Shown here: piece after piece, positions 42,172 through 50,439 of the stretch
Position numbering within the stretch: position 1 is the stretch's first letter
How the letters are laid out: every line of letters starts with the position of its first letter
Source: Spirochaetae bacterium HGW-Spirochaetae-3
GTDB lineage: Bacteria > Spirochaetota > Spirochaetia > Treponematales > UBA12059
NCBI GenBank assembly: GCA_002839315.1
Contig: PGXV01000005.1
Span: 1 to 64,000 of the forward strand
Direction of reading: 5' to 3'
DNA: 64,000 bases
Translations under genes and position numbers: made by a program
Notes under the pieces: generated by a model
Seen by the model: the letters and a program-made list of their open reading frames with translations, nothing else
Told to the model about the DNA's origin: nothing
Databases searched by the model: none

Positions 42172-42223
42172 ATAATACATCCTGTTGAAATATGTTGCAA
42201 TCAATATCGGCTTGCCGTATTAT
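42172..42223. promoter_or_regulatory. Divergent promoters sharing one palindromic -35 hexamer
   Basis: TTGCAA at 42195-42200 is its own reverse complement. To the right, a 17-nt spacer leads to TATTAT (42218-42223) for the TetR gene. To the left, a 17-nt spacer leads to TATTAT on the minus strand (42177-42172) for the DUF819 operon. The two promoters are symmetrical and cannot both hold polymerase. On the right the -10 ends 7 nt before the ATG at 42231, so the TetR mRNA is probably leaderless. Confidence 0.7.
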
Positions 42224-42230
42224 CGTGATC

Positions 42231-42887
42231 ATGGATACAGCGGAGCGAAAGCGGCTAGATCGCGAGAGACGAGCGGAATTCATCCTGGACAAGGCCGAGT
42301 CGCTCGTTTTCGAGCGCGGATTCCAGGCTACGACGATGGACGATATCGCCAGGGAATCCGGCTATACGAAGCGTAGCGTCTACCTCTACTTCAGCGATCG
42401 CGACGAGGTCTTTTTAGCGTTGACGCTTCGGGGACAGCGCCTGCTCTTTTCCGCCCTCGGCGAGGCTACGCGCGACGCGAAGAAACCCTCCGCCCGCGCG
42501 TCGACCATTCGCGCCTTCGGGACGGCGTTCTACCGCTTTTCGCTGGCCCATCCCGGATATTTCGACCTGATCATGGCGTACGAGGCTAAGCGCCACGCGT
42601 ACTCGCGGGGCCGCATCGATGGCGATACGCTCGCGGCCGCGTGTCAGAATATCTCCGTGGAGTACGGCTCGCTGCTTTCCGACGCGCTGGCCCGCGATAT
42701 CGCCGTCGGCCGCCTGCGTTCCGGCATGGACGCCAGGCAGACGATGATGCTGCTATGGGGGCAGATGTTCGGCGTCATGCAGATACTGCTGATGCGCCGC
42801 GACGGATTTACCGAAGTATACGGGATCTCTCCCGTCGAGTTCTTCGAGCGTTTCCTCGACCAGCTGGAGCGCGCGTACCTGGCGTAG
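42231..42887 (+). CDS. TetR-family transcriptional regulator
   Basis: A 218-residue regulator. The helix-turn-helix is at residues 15-60 (FERGFQATTMDDIARESGYTKRSVYLYFSDRDEVFLAL), followed by a helical ligand domain. It is transcribed divergently from the DUF819-decarboxylase operon out of the shared promoter region and is the likely regulator of both sides. The ATG at 42231 lies 7 nt after TATTAT; an in-frame start further upstream (42192) would overlap the promoter itself. Confidence 0.9.
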   Translation: MDTAERKRLDRERRAEFILDKAESLVFERGFQATTMDDIARESGYTKRSVYLYFSDRDEVFLALTLRGQRLLFSALGEATRDAKKPSARASTIRAFGTAFYRFSLAHPGYFDLIMAYEAKRHAYSRGRIDGDTLAAACQNISVEYGSLLSDALARDIAVGRLRSGMDARQTMMLLWGQMFGVMQILLMRRDGFTEVYGISPVEFFERFLDQLERAYLA

Positions 42888-42896
42888 GCCGGGGAC

Positions 42897-42925
42897 TTGC
42901 CCAATGCCCCGGACCGTGCTACCAC
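42897..42925 (+). promoter_or_regulatory. Leaderless promoter of the GNAT gene
   Basis: TTGCCC (42897-42902), a 17-nt spacer and TACCAC (42920-42925) stand 6 nt before the ATG at 42932. Confidence 0.45.
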
Positions 42926-42931
42926 TCTGCC

Positions 42932-43846
42932 ATGCCTAGTGAACGATTCACCTTTCGCCCGCTACGCGCGTCCGACAAGGACGCCGTACTGGCCATTAGC
43001 GCCAAGGTATGGGACGGCGACGATTACCTTCCAAGCTCGTTCGATTCTTGGGTCGACGACGGCGAAGGCATATTCAACGGATGCTTCGTCGGCGACAAGC
43101 TCGTCGGCTGCGGCAGGGTCGGCTTCGTGGCGCCTGGCCACGCGTGGCTGGAGGGCCTCAGGAAGGACCTCGACTCGGGCGTCTCGGGCGTCGGCCGGGC
43201 GCTATGCCTGGAGGGGCTCAGGTATCTGTCCGGCGTCCCCGGGCTGAGGTCCATACGGTTTAGCACCTATGTGCAGAGCGCTCAGTCGATAGCCCTCAAC
43301 GAGGCCATAGGCTTCAGGCGGGTCGGGACCTATACGATCAAGTCGAAGCGCCTGCCCGGCGAGCCGTCGCCCGGCGAGGATGCCGGCGGTTACGTCGCCC
43401 GCGCGGCTACGGACCGCGAGGCCGCCTTCCGCCGTCTAGAATCCTCGTACCCCTTCGACGGCTTCCGCATCGAATCGTGGAAGGCGTATCCGTTGCCGGA
43501 CTCCGCCGCGCTCCGGCCCGACGACGTGCTGATAGAGGTATCGTCGCCCGCCCGTCCATCGGCGGCGAGCGTCCTCGGCTCTCTAGACCCGCTCAAGGCC
43601 CAGGGCAACGTCGTAGCGTTCTTCGCCGAGGATCAACGGGCCGCCAAGGTCGCCTTCCTCGCCTTCGAGGAGGCCGTACGCTCGGCGGGTTATTCGTACA
43701 TAGAAGCCGTCGTTCCCCGGAGCGGCTCGCTGCTCGCCACGCTCGACGCTTGCGGCTACGCCAGCTGGGAGACCGAGGACGATTTCCTCCTGTACGAATG
43801 GCCGACCGACCGCCTCGGGAGATTATCGGAGGTCGCGGCGGGCTAA
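42932..43846 (+). CDS. GNAT-family N-acetyltransferase
   Basis: A 304-residue protein whose N-terminal half has the GNAT pattern: FTFRPLRASDKDAVLAISAKVW at the start, a GVSGVGRALCLEGLRYL acetyl-CoA loop-and-helix, and NEAIGFRRVGTYTIKSKR. The second half (from about residue 160) resembles a further, degenerate acetyltransferase-like domain ending LLATLDACGYASWETEDDFLLYEWP. Substrate unknown. The larger open frame upstream is a shadow of tetR. Its last codons overlap the convergent mtfA gene by 4 bp. Confidence 0.8.
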   Translation: MPSERFTFRPLRASDKDAVLAISAKVWDGDDYLPSSFDSWVDDGEGIFNGCFVGDKLVGCGRVGFVAPGHAWLEGLRKDLDSGVSGVGRALCLEGLRYLSGVPGLRSIRFSTYVQSAQSIALNEAIGFRRVGTYTIKSKRLPGEPSPGEDAGGYVARAATDREAAFRRLESSYPFDGFRIESWKAYPLPDSAALRPDDVLIEVSSPARPSAASVLGSLDPLKAQGNVVAFFAEDQRAAKVAFLAFEEAVRSAGYSYIEAVVPRSGSLLATLDACGYASWETEDDFLLYEWPTDRLGRLSEVAAG

Positions 43847-44625
43847 CGGCCCTGGCCGCCGGAGAAGAACTCCCGTAGCAGCGAGAAGACGGCGGGATAC
43901 GCGCGCTCCAGCCTCGCCGGGGCGTCGAAGAACGTCTCGCACGCCACGGCGAAGAATTCCTCGGGGCTCTCCGCGGCATATTCGTCGAGCGGCAGGCGCG
44001 ACGAGCGCTTCAGGCGGGCCCGCTTCGCGCCGCGCTCGACGCGTCCGAGGAAGTCGCCATAGGCGGCTTCGAACGCCTCGCGCCACGCCCGGCGCCCGAT
44101 GGATCGGGGCAGCGGCGGGCAACCGTCGAGGGCGCCGTCGCGCTCGTCCAGCTTATGGGCCATCTCGTGCACGACGACATTATACCCGTCTCCAAAACCG
44201 GATCCCAGGACGTCGGGCAACGACAGAATCACGGGGCCGAGCTCGGTGACCCTTCCCGACAGCTCGTCTTCGTACTCGGTCACCACCCCAGCCGCGTCGA
44301 CGCTCGTCATCGAATGGACGAACCCGTCGGGCGCGACGAGTATCGTGCTCCAGTCGTCGTACCAGGCGGCCCCGAGGCGGAGGATCGGTAGGCAGGCGAG
44401 CACGGCTATGGTCGCCGCGTCCGACTCGCGCAGCGACGAGCCGCCGATCGGGACGAAGTCCTTCGTATCGACGAACCAGGCGGCGAGCCTCCGGAGCGCG
44501 GCGGCGTCATCGTCGCCCAGCGAAGACAACGCCGGCCGGCCCGAACGAGCGGATTCCCAGAGCCCGGGACCGAGCTCGTCGTAGTCGTCGGCTCTCTTCC
44601 GTCGCTTGAACGGGAAGAAACCCAT
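43843..44625 (-). CDS. mtfA: MtfA-family zinc peptidase (M90)
   Basis: A 260-residue soluble protein with the gluzincin motif VVHEMAHKLDERDG and a downstream Glu-rich helix. In E. coli, MtfA binds the Mlc repressor and so affects sugar phosphotransferase genes; it also has peptidase activity. FPFKRRKRADDY at the N-terminus and ESPEEFFAVACETFFDAP near residue 220 are family blocks. It follows a small membrane-anchored protein by 8 bases. No Mlc homologue is in the window, so its role here is unclear. Confidence 0.87.
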   Translation of the reverse strand: MGFFPFKRRKRADDYDELGPGLWESARSGRPALSSLGDDDAAALRRLAAWFVDTKDFVPIGGSSLRESDAATIAVLACLPILRLGAAWYDDWSTILVAPDGFVHSMTSVDAAGVVTEYEDELSGRVTELGPVILSLPDVLGSGFGDGYNVVVHEMAHKLDERDGALDGCPPLPRSIGRRAWREAFEAAYGDFLGRVERGAKRARLKRSSRLPLDEYAAESPEEFFAVACETFFDAPARLERAYPAVFSLLREFFSGGQGR

Positions 44626-44633
44626 GGGTCCCG

Positions 44634-44879
44634 TTACTTGATCCTGATGAAAACGAGCTTGGCCAATCCCAGGTAGCGCTCCAGCGGCTTCTTGGCGGGC
44701 CCGATGGTGAAGGTGCTGAAGAATTTCATGTCGGTCCTGGTGGAGACCAGCTTGGCGACGAAACCGACGCCGTTCTGCTTGCTTTGGTAGTACGTACCGA
44801 AGTCGTCTTTCGTCGGATTGGTGAAATAGAGAGCCGCCCCGATGACCGCGACCGTAACGATGGTCCTGATGCCCTTCAT
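44634..44879 (-). CDS. Small membrane-anchored protein (DUF4359-like)
   Basis: An 81-residue protein with one N-terminal helix (TIVTVAVIGAALYFTNPT) followed by KDDFGTYYQSK. The NPTKDDF transition resembles DUF4359 proteins, whose function is unknown. It has AGAAAGGA upstream and a promoter at 44909-44937, and lies directly before mtfA on the same strand. Confidence 0.65.
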   Translation of the reverse strand: MKGIRTIVTVAVIGAALYFTNPTKDDFGTYYQSKQNGVGFVAKLVSTRTDMKFFSTFTIGPAKKPLERYLGLAKLVFIRIK

Positions 44880-44908
44880 AGTCGATCCTTTCTGGTTATT
44901 CGTATGGA

Positions 44909-44937
44909 ACCATAGCCGGGCTACGACTCAAATGCAA
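44909..44937 (-). promoter_or_regulatory. Promoter of the small protein-mtfA unit
   Basis: On the minus strand TTGCAT (44937-44932), a 17-nt spacer and TATGGT (44914-44909) precede the ATG at 44879. It is back to back with the promoter at 44945-44973. Confidence 0.5.
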
Positions 44938-44944
44938 GTTCATC

Positions 44945-44973
44945 TTGACCCCGGCAGGATCGGGCCGTAGGAT
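44945..44973 (+). promoter_or_regulatory. Promoter of the SpoIIE-like gene
   Basis: TTGACC (44945-44950), a 17-nt spacer and TAGGAT (44968-44973) place the transcription start near 44980, so the ATG at 44984 has almost no leader and the ATG at 44972 is excluded. Confidence 0.6.
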
Positions 44974-44983
44974 GGGCGACGAC

Positions 44984-47122
44984 ATGAAACGATTATTGTG
45001 TGTGTTGACAGGTTTGTTATTGGCCGGATCGGCGTTCGCGCAGTACGTCGACTTGGACGACTCCATGCTCTTCGCCCGCGTCGGGTTCGAGGATTCATGG
45101 ACTCGGACGCTACCGAAGGTCGACGACGAACTCTGGTCAGTCGTCGCGCCGGCCCGCGGCGGGCGGTCGCTCGTTATACGCGATCTCGGCTTGCCCGGCG
45201 TGCCCGAAGGCGGCCCCTTCAGTTTCTTGCCCGGGCCCGTTATGGAATTCACCATACTCTTGCCGTTCCAGGCCGACTTGACCCTCATCAACGCGAGCGA
45301 CCCGGCGCTGTTCCTGAACCACGTCGGGCAGGAGTGGGCCGTGTACCTGAACGGCGTCCTCCTGCGTAACGAGTTCGTGCGTTCCGGTTCCGGCTCCGGT
45401 TACGTCGAACGATCGTTGCGGGACGTCGTCGTGCCGCTCGATAAGCGCCGTCTCGTCCGGGGAGAGAACCTGCTGGCGTTCAGGCTCAAGGGCGACCCCG
45501 TCGACTACGAGACGGGATTCGATCGCTCGGGGCCTTACGTCATAGACTCGTACCGCGCCCTCGCCTCCGGCAATAGCGAATACCTCGACCTGATGCTCAT
45601 CGGCGTGTACGCGTTCTTCGCTCTATACCATTGCGTGCTGTTCGCGTTACGGCCCAAGGATAAGGGATACCTGTTCTTCGGCGCCGTTACGCTACTGCTC
45701 GCTTCGTATATGACGTGCCGTACGAACATCGCGACCTCGCTGGTGACGGATACCGACCTTCTACGGCGCGTCGAGTACGTTTCGCTGTTCCTCTCGTTGC
45801 CCGCGCTATTGGCATTCCTCGAGTCCCTGCTTCGCCTCGGGCGATCCAAATTCGTCATCGCGGCGACCGCGTCCTGCGTCGCGCTCGCGGTCGCGGGGCA
45901 GTTCCTGCGCCTGGAACCGCTCTTGATCATCTGGTTCGGCGCCGCGAGCGTCTCCGTCGTATACGCCGTCGTATTCTCGCTCGGCAAGGCCCTGGCCAGG
46001 GATTATCGCGAGCTGAGCGGGAAAGCCGCGGGACGCCGTCTCCCGGCTCTCATATTCCATAGCGATTCGGGAAGGGTAGCGATAGGAATAGCCGTCATGG
46101 CCGTGGCCGTCGCCCTGGACGCGATTTCCGGAGGCATGGCCGTCTCGTCGATGACCTGGTCGAAGTACGCATTCTTCTTCTTCACGCTCCTGACGTCCTC
46201 CGTGCTGGCGGGTCAGTTCGCCAAGGTCTCGGCGCGCGCGGAATCCATGAACGCCGGCCTGGAGGCGGAGGTCGAGGAGCAGACGGCCGAGCTTTCCGCG
46301 GCCGCGTCCGAGAGCGTACGGCTCAACGAGGAACTATCGTCGGCCAACGCACGCCTTATCGCGTCGATGGGAGAATCCGAGCGCGAGGTTCAGATCGCCA
46401 CTTCCGTGCAGAAGGGGTTCTTCCCGACGAAGCCGCCCGCGGCGACCGATTGGGACCTCTCATACGTGTTCGAGCCCGCGGCCGGCGTATCGGGCGATTT
46501 CTACGACTACTACGAGAAGGACGGATCGCTGACGGGCGTCGCGATAGGCTCGGTCTCCGGATCGGGCATAGCGAGCGGGCTCGTGACCGTTCTGGCCAAG
46601 AACGTCTTCAGCCGCGTGCTGGCCGAGACCTTCGAGGAGCCGATAGGCGCGGCGCTCGTCGCCGTAAACCGGGCTCTCGTCAGAGAGCTGGCGGCCGTCG
46701 GCAATACCGTGTCCGGGACCTTCTTGCGGATACGCGGCCCCAGGGTAGAGTACGTCAGCGCCGCCCATACCGACGCCGTCCTGCGCCGGGAGGGCCGCCG
46801 CGACGTGTCGCTCGTAAAGGCGAAGGATGAGCGGAGCCGTACCCCGCCGCTCGGTCGCGACGACTTCGACGCAGGGGTAGGCGCGCTCGGCTTTTCCGCG
46901 GCCCGAGGCGACGCGATACTCGTCTATACGGCGGGGCTCGTGTCCAGCGTCAACGCGAGACGGGAACCCTACGGCGTCGAGCGCCTGGCCGAGGCGTTCG
47001 GGCGCGCCGATCCGGAGAACGCAGAGTCGATGCTGGCGTCGGTCATGATCGATTACCGTAACTTCCTGTCCGGGGCCAGGCGCTCTGGGGACATCGCCGC
47101 GATCGTGCTCGTCAAACGCTAG
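44984..47122 (+). CDS. 7TM receptor with SpoIIE-like phosphatase domain lacking catalytic acids
   Basis: A 712-residue protein: signal peptide (MKRLLCVLTGLLLAGSAFAQ), an extracytoplasmic beta-rich sensor (to about residue 195), seven hydrophobic helices (about 200-420) as in 7TMR-DISM receptors, a coiled coil, and a C-terminal SpoIIE/RsbU-type PP2C domain. The first metal motif GVSGDFYDYY is intact. The second is GSVSGSG where active members have GDVSGHG, and the third is TAGLVSS where they have TDGxxE. Two metal-binding Asp residues are therefore missing. It may bind, but not dephosphorylate, an anti-sigma antagonist. ATG 44984 fits both the promoter and the signal peptide. Confidence 0.85.
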   Translation: MKRLLCVLTGLLLAGSAFAQYVDLDDSMLFARVGFEDSWTRTLPKVDDELWSVVAPARGGRSLVIRDLGLPGVPEGGPFSFLPGPVMEFTILLPFQADLTLINASDPALFLNHVGQEWAVYLNGVLLRNEFVRSGSGSGYVERSLRDVVVPLDKRRLVRGENLLAFRLKGDPVDYETGFDRSGPYVIDSYRALASGNSEYLDLMLIGVYAFFALYHCVLFALRPKDKGYLFFGAVTLLLASYMTCRTNIATSLVTDTDLLRRVEYVSLFLSLPALLAFLESLLRLGRSKFVIAATASCVALAVAGQFLRLEPLLIIWFGAASVSVVYAVVFSLGKALARDYRELSGKAAGRRLPALIFHSDSGRVAIGIAVMAVAVALDAISGGMAVSSMTWSKYAFFFFTLLTSSVLAGQFAKVSARAESMNAGLEAEVEEQTAELSAAASESVRLNEELSSANARLIASMGESEREVQIATSVQKGFFPTKPPAATDWDLSYVFEPAAGVSGDFYDYYEKDGSLTGVAIGSVSGSGIASGLVTVLAKNVFSRVLAETFEEPIGAALVAVNRALVRELAAVGNTVSGTFLRIRGPRVEYVSAAHTDAVLRREGRRDVSLVKAKDERSRTPPLGRDDFDAGVGALGFSAARGDAILVYTAGLVSSVNARREPYGVERLAEAFGRADPENAESMLASVMIDYRNFLSGARRSGDIAAIVLVKR

Positions 47123-49598
47123 GCCGCCTCGGCTTCTGCCCCTTCGTAGCCTCCGCGACGAGGGGGTCCTCGGGCCAGTAGTGCCTTGGATAGCGCCTCG
47201 CCATCTCGGGCCGTATCGACGGATAGGCCGATCGCCAGAAGCTCGCCAGGTCGCTCGTCACCTGTAGCGGCCTGTCGGCCGGAGACGCGAGCTCGAGCGT
47301 CATCGCCTCGCCGCAGGCACTGGGGCCCTGGGCCATACCGAAGAATTCCTGGATGCGCCCGGCGAGCCTGGCCGGGCCGGACGCCGGATAGGTCGGCCTC
47401 CGGCGTCGGCCCCCCGGCGTCGTGACGAACGCGGGAGCGAGCTCGTCGATCCTTGATAGCGTCTCCCCGCCGATCGCCTCTCGAAGCAGGCCGTACAACC
47501 CGGCCTCGTCGAGGACCGGTCCCTTGGGTCGGAGCAGGTAGCGCGCCGCCTCCGCGACGCGATCCATGACGGCCGCGTCGCCCCAGTCGCCCTGGACGGC
47601 TCCGCGGACGGCGACGAACCTCGCCCTGTCTATCAGCGACCTGGAGTCTTCGCCCCAAGGTAGCCACCCGAGGCCTTCGGCTCGTAGCCTGTCCGAGAAC
47701 GCGGCGGCCAGCATGTCCTCGGGTACGGCTTCCAGCCTGCGCTCGCCGAGCGTGAAGGCTCCCGCCTTGGTCCGTTCCCACGCGGCCGCCGCGAGGCCGC
47801 GCCACTCGACCTCGAGCTCGGTCGCCGATCCAGGCAGCAACGCCGCCTTCGCGGCCTTGGCCCCGACGGGCGCGGCCCGCCGGATATACCCGAGCGGATC
47901 GCCGGCGTCCGCGTCGATAGCCAGCAACCAGTCGACCCGGGGCGGCGCGAAAGCCGACCTGGCCCGCCTGCCGGACGGGAACTCCCAGGTATCGTCCGGC
48001 AGGCGCCTCGCGAGCCTGTCCGGGAAGCCGGGCGCGAGCAGGTCGCCGACCGATTCCATGCCGGCCTTGGCGGCCGACGCGTCGAACGCCGCGCGCCTAC
48101 CGCCGACTCGCGCGCCGCGGTGCACGCCCGAGACGACGCGCGCTACCAGACGGCCGGCCTCGTCGCGGATTCGGTTCGTCCCGGCCGACGACAGCGCCCG
48201 CTCGAGGCCGGAACGGAAGTCACCGTCGGAATCCTGGCCGTCGCGCTCGGAGAGGGCGGCGGCCGCGAGCGCCGCGGTATGCAGGGCGACGGCATCGGTA
48301 CCCGCCGCCAGCAGTGCCGCCGCCGCGCGCGGGTCGGCGCCGATGGCTACGGCGCGTTTCCCGCGATCGGTCGCCTGCCCCGAATCGTCCACGAGCCCGA
48401 TGCCGCGCAGGACGGCGGAGGCCGCGTCCCACGCGCGGCGCGGCGGCGGATCGAGCCAGCGGACTCCTTCCGGCGACCTGGCGCCGCGTACCGCGCATTC
48501 GAGGACCACGGAGGACAGCTCGATCCTGTCGAGTTCCGGTCCGCGCGACGGAGGCAGGATGTCCGACTCGTCCCAGCATCGGAAGCAGACGCCGGGCCCC
48601 GTGCGACCGGCGCGGCCCCGCCGCTGTCCCGCCTCCGCTACGGAGGCTCGCTCGGTGACGAGCCTGTTGAGGCCGCTCGGCGCGTGGAAGCGTATGAAGC
48701 GCGACAGCCCCGAATCGACGACGGCGCCTACGCCGGGCACGGTCAGGCTCGTCTCTGCGACGCTCGTCGCGAGGATTACCCGGCGGCGCCCGTCCGGGCG
48801 TGGCGAGGTTATCGATCGCTGCTCGGCGAGGGACAGCGAGCCGTGCAGGCTCAGGACGTCGGGCGCCCGCTTCGCCGGTACCGCGCCTCGATCGAACCGG
48901 TCGCGCAGTAGCGAAGCCACGGTAGCGATTTCCCTCAGGCCGGGCAGGAACGCGAGCACGTCGCCGCCCGCGGTATCGAGCGCTTCCAGTACGGCGCCGG
49001 CCACCGCGTCTTCCGGCCGTTCGCCTTTTTTCGGGGGGCTGTACCGAGTCTCGATGGGGTAGAGGCGCCCAGGCGACTCTATGACCGGGCACGAGAGGTA
49101 CGCGGCTACGGCGGCGGCGTCCATGGTCGCCGACATCGCGAGCAGCGACAGGTCCCCGCGCGCCTCGCGCGCCTCCGAGGCGAAGGCCAGGCCGAGGTCG
49201 CTCGCGGCGGAGCGCTCGTGGAATTCGTCGAACACGACGAGCGAGACGCCTGATAGTAGCGGATCTTCCTGGACGATGCGTATGAACACCGCCTCGGTGA
49301 CGAACTCGACGACCGTGTCCCCGCTCGCCCGCGAGTCGCCGCGGACCCGGTATCCCGCGGTCGTGCCCAGTTCCGTCCCCAGGAGCTCCGAGACCCGCGC
49401 CGCGGCCGAGACGGCGGCGATCCGCCTCGGCTCGAGGACTATCGCCTTGCCCTGTAGCGCGCCGCGGCTCGCCAGCCACGCGGGTACCGCGCTCGTCTTG
49501 CCGGCCCCCGTCTCCGCGGACAGCGCGAGCGAGCCTGCGCGGAGCGCGCCCTCGATCGCGGGGAGCATAGGGAAGATGGGAAGGTCGTCGAGGCGCAT
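47112..49598 (-). CDS. hrpB: ATP-dependent helicase HrpB
   Basis: A DEAH/DExH RNA helicase of 828 residues, the usual HrpB length. Motif I AETGAGKTSAVP, Ia LEPRRIAAVSAA, II FDEFHERS, III MSATMD, V ATSVAETSLTVPGVGAVVDSG and VI QRRGRAGRTGPG are all present, followed by the HrpB C-terminal domain that ends YPRHYWPEDPLVAEATKGQKPRRP. Its cellular role is not known. The ATG at 49598 lies 6 nt after a CACAAT -10 box, so the mRNA is likely leaderless. Open frame continues upstream but reads through the promoter. The 3' end overlaps the convergent SpoIIE-like gene by 11 bp. Confidence 0.92.
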   Translation of the reverse strand: MRLDDLPIFPMLPAIEGALRAGSLALSAETGAGKTSAVPAWLASRGALQGKAIVLEPRRIAAVSAAARVSELLGTELGTTAGYRVRGDSRASGDTVVEFVTEAVFIRIVQEDPLLSGVSLVVFDEFHERSAASDLGLAFASEAREARGDLSLLAMSATMDAAAVAAYLSCPVIESPGRLYPIETRYSPPKKGERPEDAVAGAVLEALDTAGGDVLAFLPGLREIATVASLLRDRFDRGAVPAKRAPDVLSLHGSLSLAEQRSITSPRPDGRRRVILATSVAETSLTVPGVGAVVDSGLSRFIRFHAPSGLNRLVTERASVAEAGQRRGRAGRTGPGVCFRCWDESDILPPSRGPELDRIELSSVVLECAVRGARSPEGVRWLDPPPRRAWDAASAVLRGIGLVDDSGQATDRGKRAVAIGADPRAAAALLAAGTDAVALHTAALAAAALSERDGQDSDGDFRSGLERALSSAGTNRIRDEAGRLVARVVSGVHRGARVGGRRAAFDASAAKAGMESVGDLLAPGFPDRLARRLPDDTWEFPSGRRARSAFAPPRVDWLLAIDADAGDPLGYIRRAAPVGAKAAKAALLPGSATELEVEWRGLAAAAWERTKAGAFTLGERRLEAVPEDMLAAAFSDRLRAEGLGWLPWGEDSRSLIDRARFVAVRGAVQGDWGDAAVMDRVAEAARYLLRPKGPVLDEAGLYGLLREAIGGETLSRIDELAPAFVTTPGGRRRRPTYPASGPARLAGRIQEFFGMAQGPSACGEAMTLELASPADRPLQVTSDLASFWRSAYPSIRPEMARRYPRHYWPEDPLVAEATKGQKPRRPSV

Positions 49599-49604
49599 GG
49601 CGGC

Positions 49605-49634
49605 ATTGTGACAGAAGCGGCCGGCCGTGGACAA
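49605..49634 (-). promoter_or_regulatory. Leaderless promoter of hrpB
   Basis: On the minus strand TTGTCC (49634-49629), an 18-nt spacer and CACAAT (49610-49605) stand 6 nt before the ATG at 49598. Confidence 0.55.
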
Positions 49635-49653
49635 GCCGGATCGCGATAGGCGA

Positions 49654-49682
49654 CTGACGCGCGGGCTTTCCACCGGTATACT
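49654..49682 (+). promoter_or_regulatory. Leaderless promoter of the 49690 gene
   Basis: CTGACG (49654-49659), a 17-nt spacer and TATACT (49677-49682) stand 7 nt before the GTG at 49690. Divergent from the hrpB promoter. Confidence 0.6.
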
Positions 49683-49689
49683 CCAGGAC

Positions 49690-50421
49690 GTGGATAGCGA
49701 AACCGACCCCTCGTCCGGATTTTCCATCATCGCCGAGTCGCCCGGCATCGGGCTCTACGCGGAGCGCGGGCTCCACGCCGCCCTCAAGGCCGCGTACGCG
49801 ACGGGGCCGGGGGCGAGGATGGAGGTAAAGGTAGCGGGCAAGGTCGTCGACGTCGCGCTCCCGGACGAGGTCGTCGAGATCCAGACGCGCAATATCGGGT
49901 CTATCGCCGAGAAGGTGCTGCACCTCGCCTGCATTATCCCCGTCCGCATCGTGCACCCCGTCGTCGTCGAGACGATCATAGAGCGCCTCGATCCCGCCGA
50001 CGGTTCCGTAGCCTCGTCCCGCAGGGCCAGGACCAGGAAGGACCTGTACAGCGTGTTCGACGAGCTCGTCCGCGCGCCGCTCGTCGTAGCCTCGCCCAAC
50101 GTGCGCTTCGACGTCGCGCTGGTACGGGCCAGGGAACTGCGCGTGCGCGACGGCTCGGGCTCGTGGCGCCGTCGCGGCGATCGCGTGCTGTCGCGCGACC
50201 TGGACTGCGTCGTCGAGACGACGAGCCTGGATACTCGCGACGATTGGCTCGCCTTGATACCGGCTTCGCTGCTCGAACCGTACGATTCGGTAACGCTCGG
50301 AGCCGCCCTGGGCATCCCCGCTGCCAGGGCGAGGAAGATCCTCTATACCTACGCGCGCGCCGGCCTGCTCAGGGCGGTCGGGAAGGCCGGCAACAGGAAG
50401 CTCTACGGGCTCAAGCCGTAG
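49690..50421 (+). CDS. Conserved protein with nuclease-like core and C-terminal winged helix
   Basis: About 243 residues. I do not recognise a named gene. The first half (GLYAERGLHAALKAAYATGPGARMEVKVAGKVVDVALPDEVVEIQTRNIGSI, which I break here only by landmarks) has the order E, then D in VVDVA, then EIQ, which resembles the PD-(D/E)XK nuclease core with Gln in place of Lys. The last 70 residues look like a winged helix (VTLGAALGIPAARARKILYTYARAGLLRAVGK). The mid part holds an Arg-rich RRARTRKD stretch. The GTG at 49690 is favoured by the promoter; an earlier in-frame GTG is at 49627. It is divergent from hrpB. Function open. Confidence 0.7.
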   Translation: MDSETDPSSGFSIIAESPGIGLYAERGLHAALKAAYATGPGARMEVKVAGKVVDVALPDEVVEIQTRNIGSIAEKVLHLACIIPVRIVHPVVVETIIERLDPADGSVASSRRARTRKDLYSVFDELVRAPLVVASPNVRFDVALVRARELRVRDGSGSWRRRGDRVLSRDLDCVVETTSLDTRDDWLALIPASLLEPYDSVTLGAALGIPAARARKILYTYARAGLLRAVGKAGNRKLYGLKP

Positions 50422-50439
50422 AGCCTCCCGGTTCCCCGT

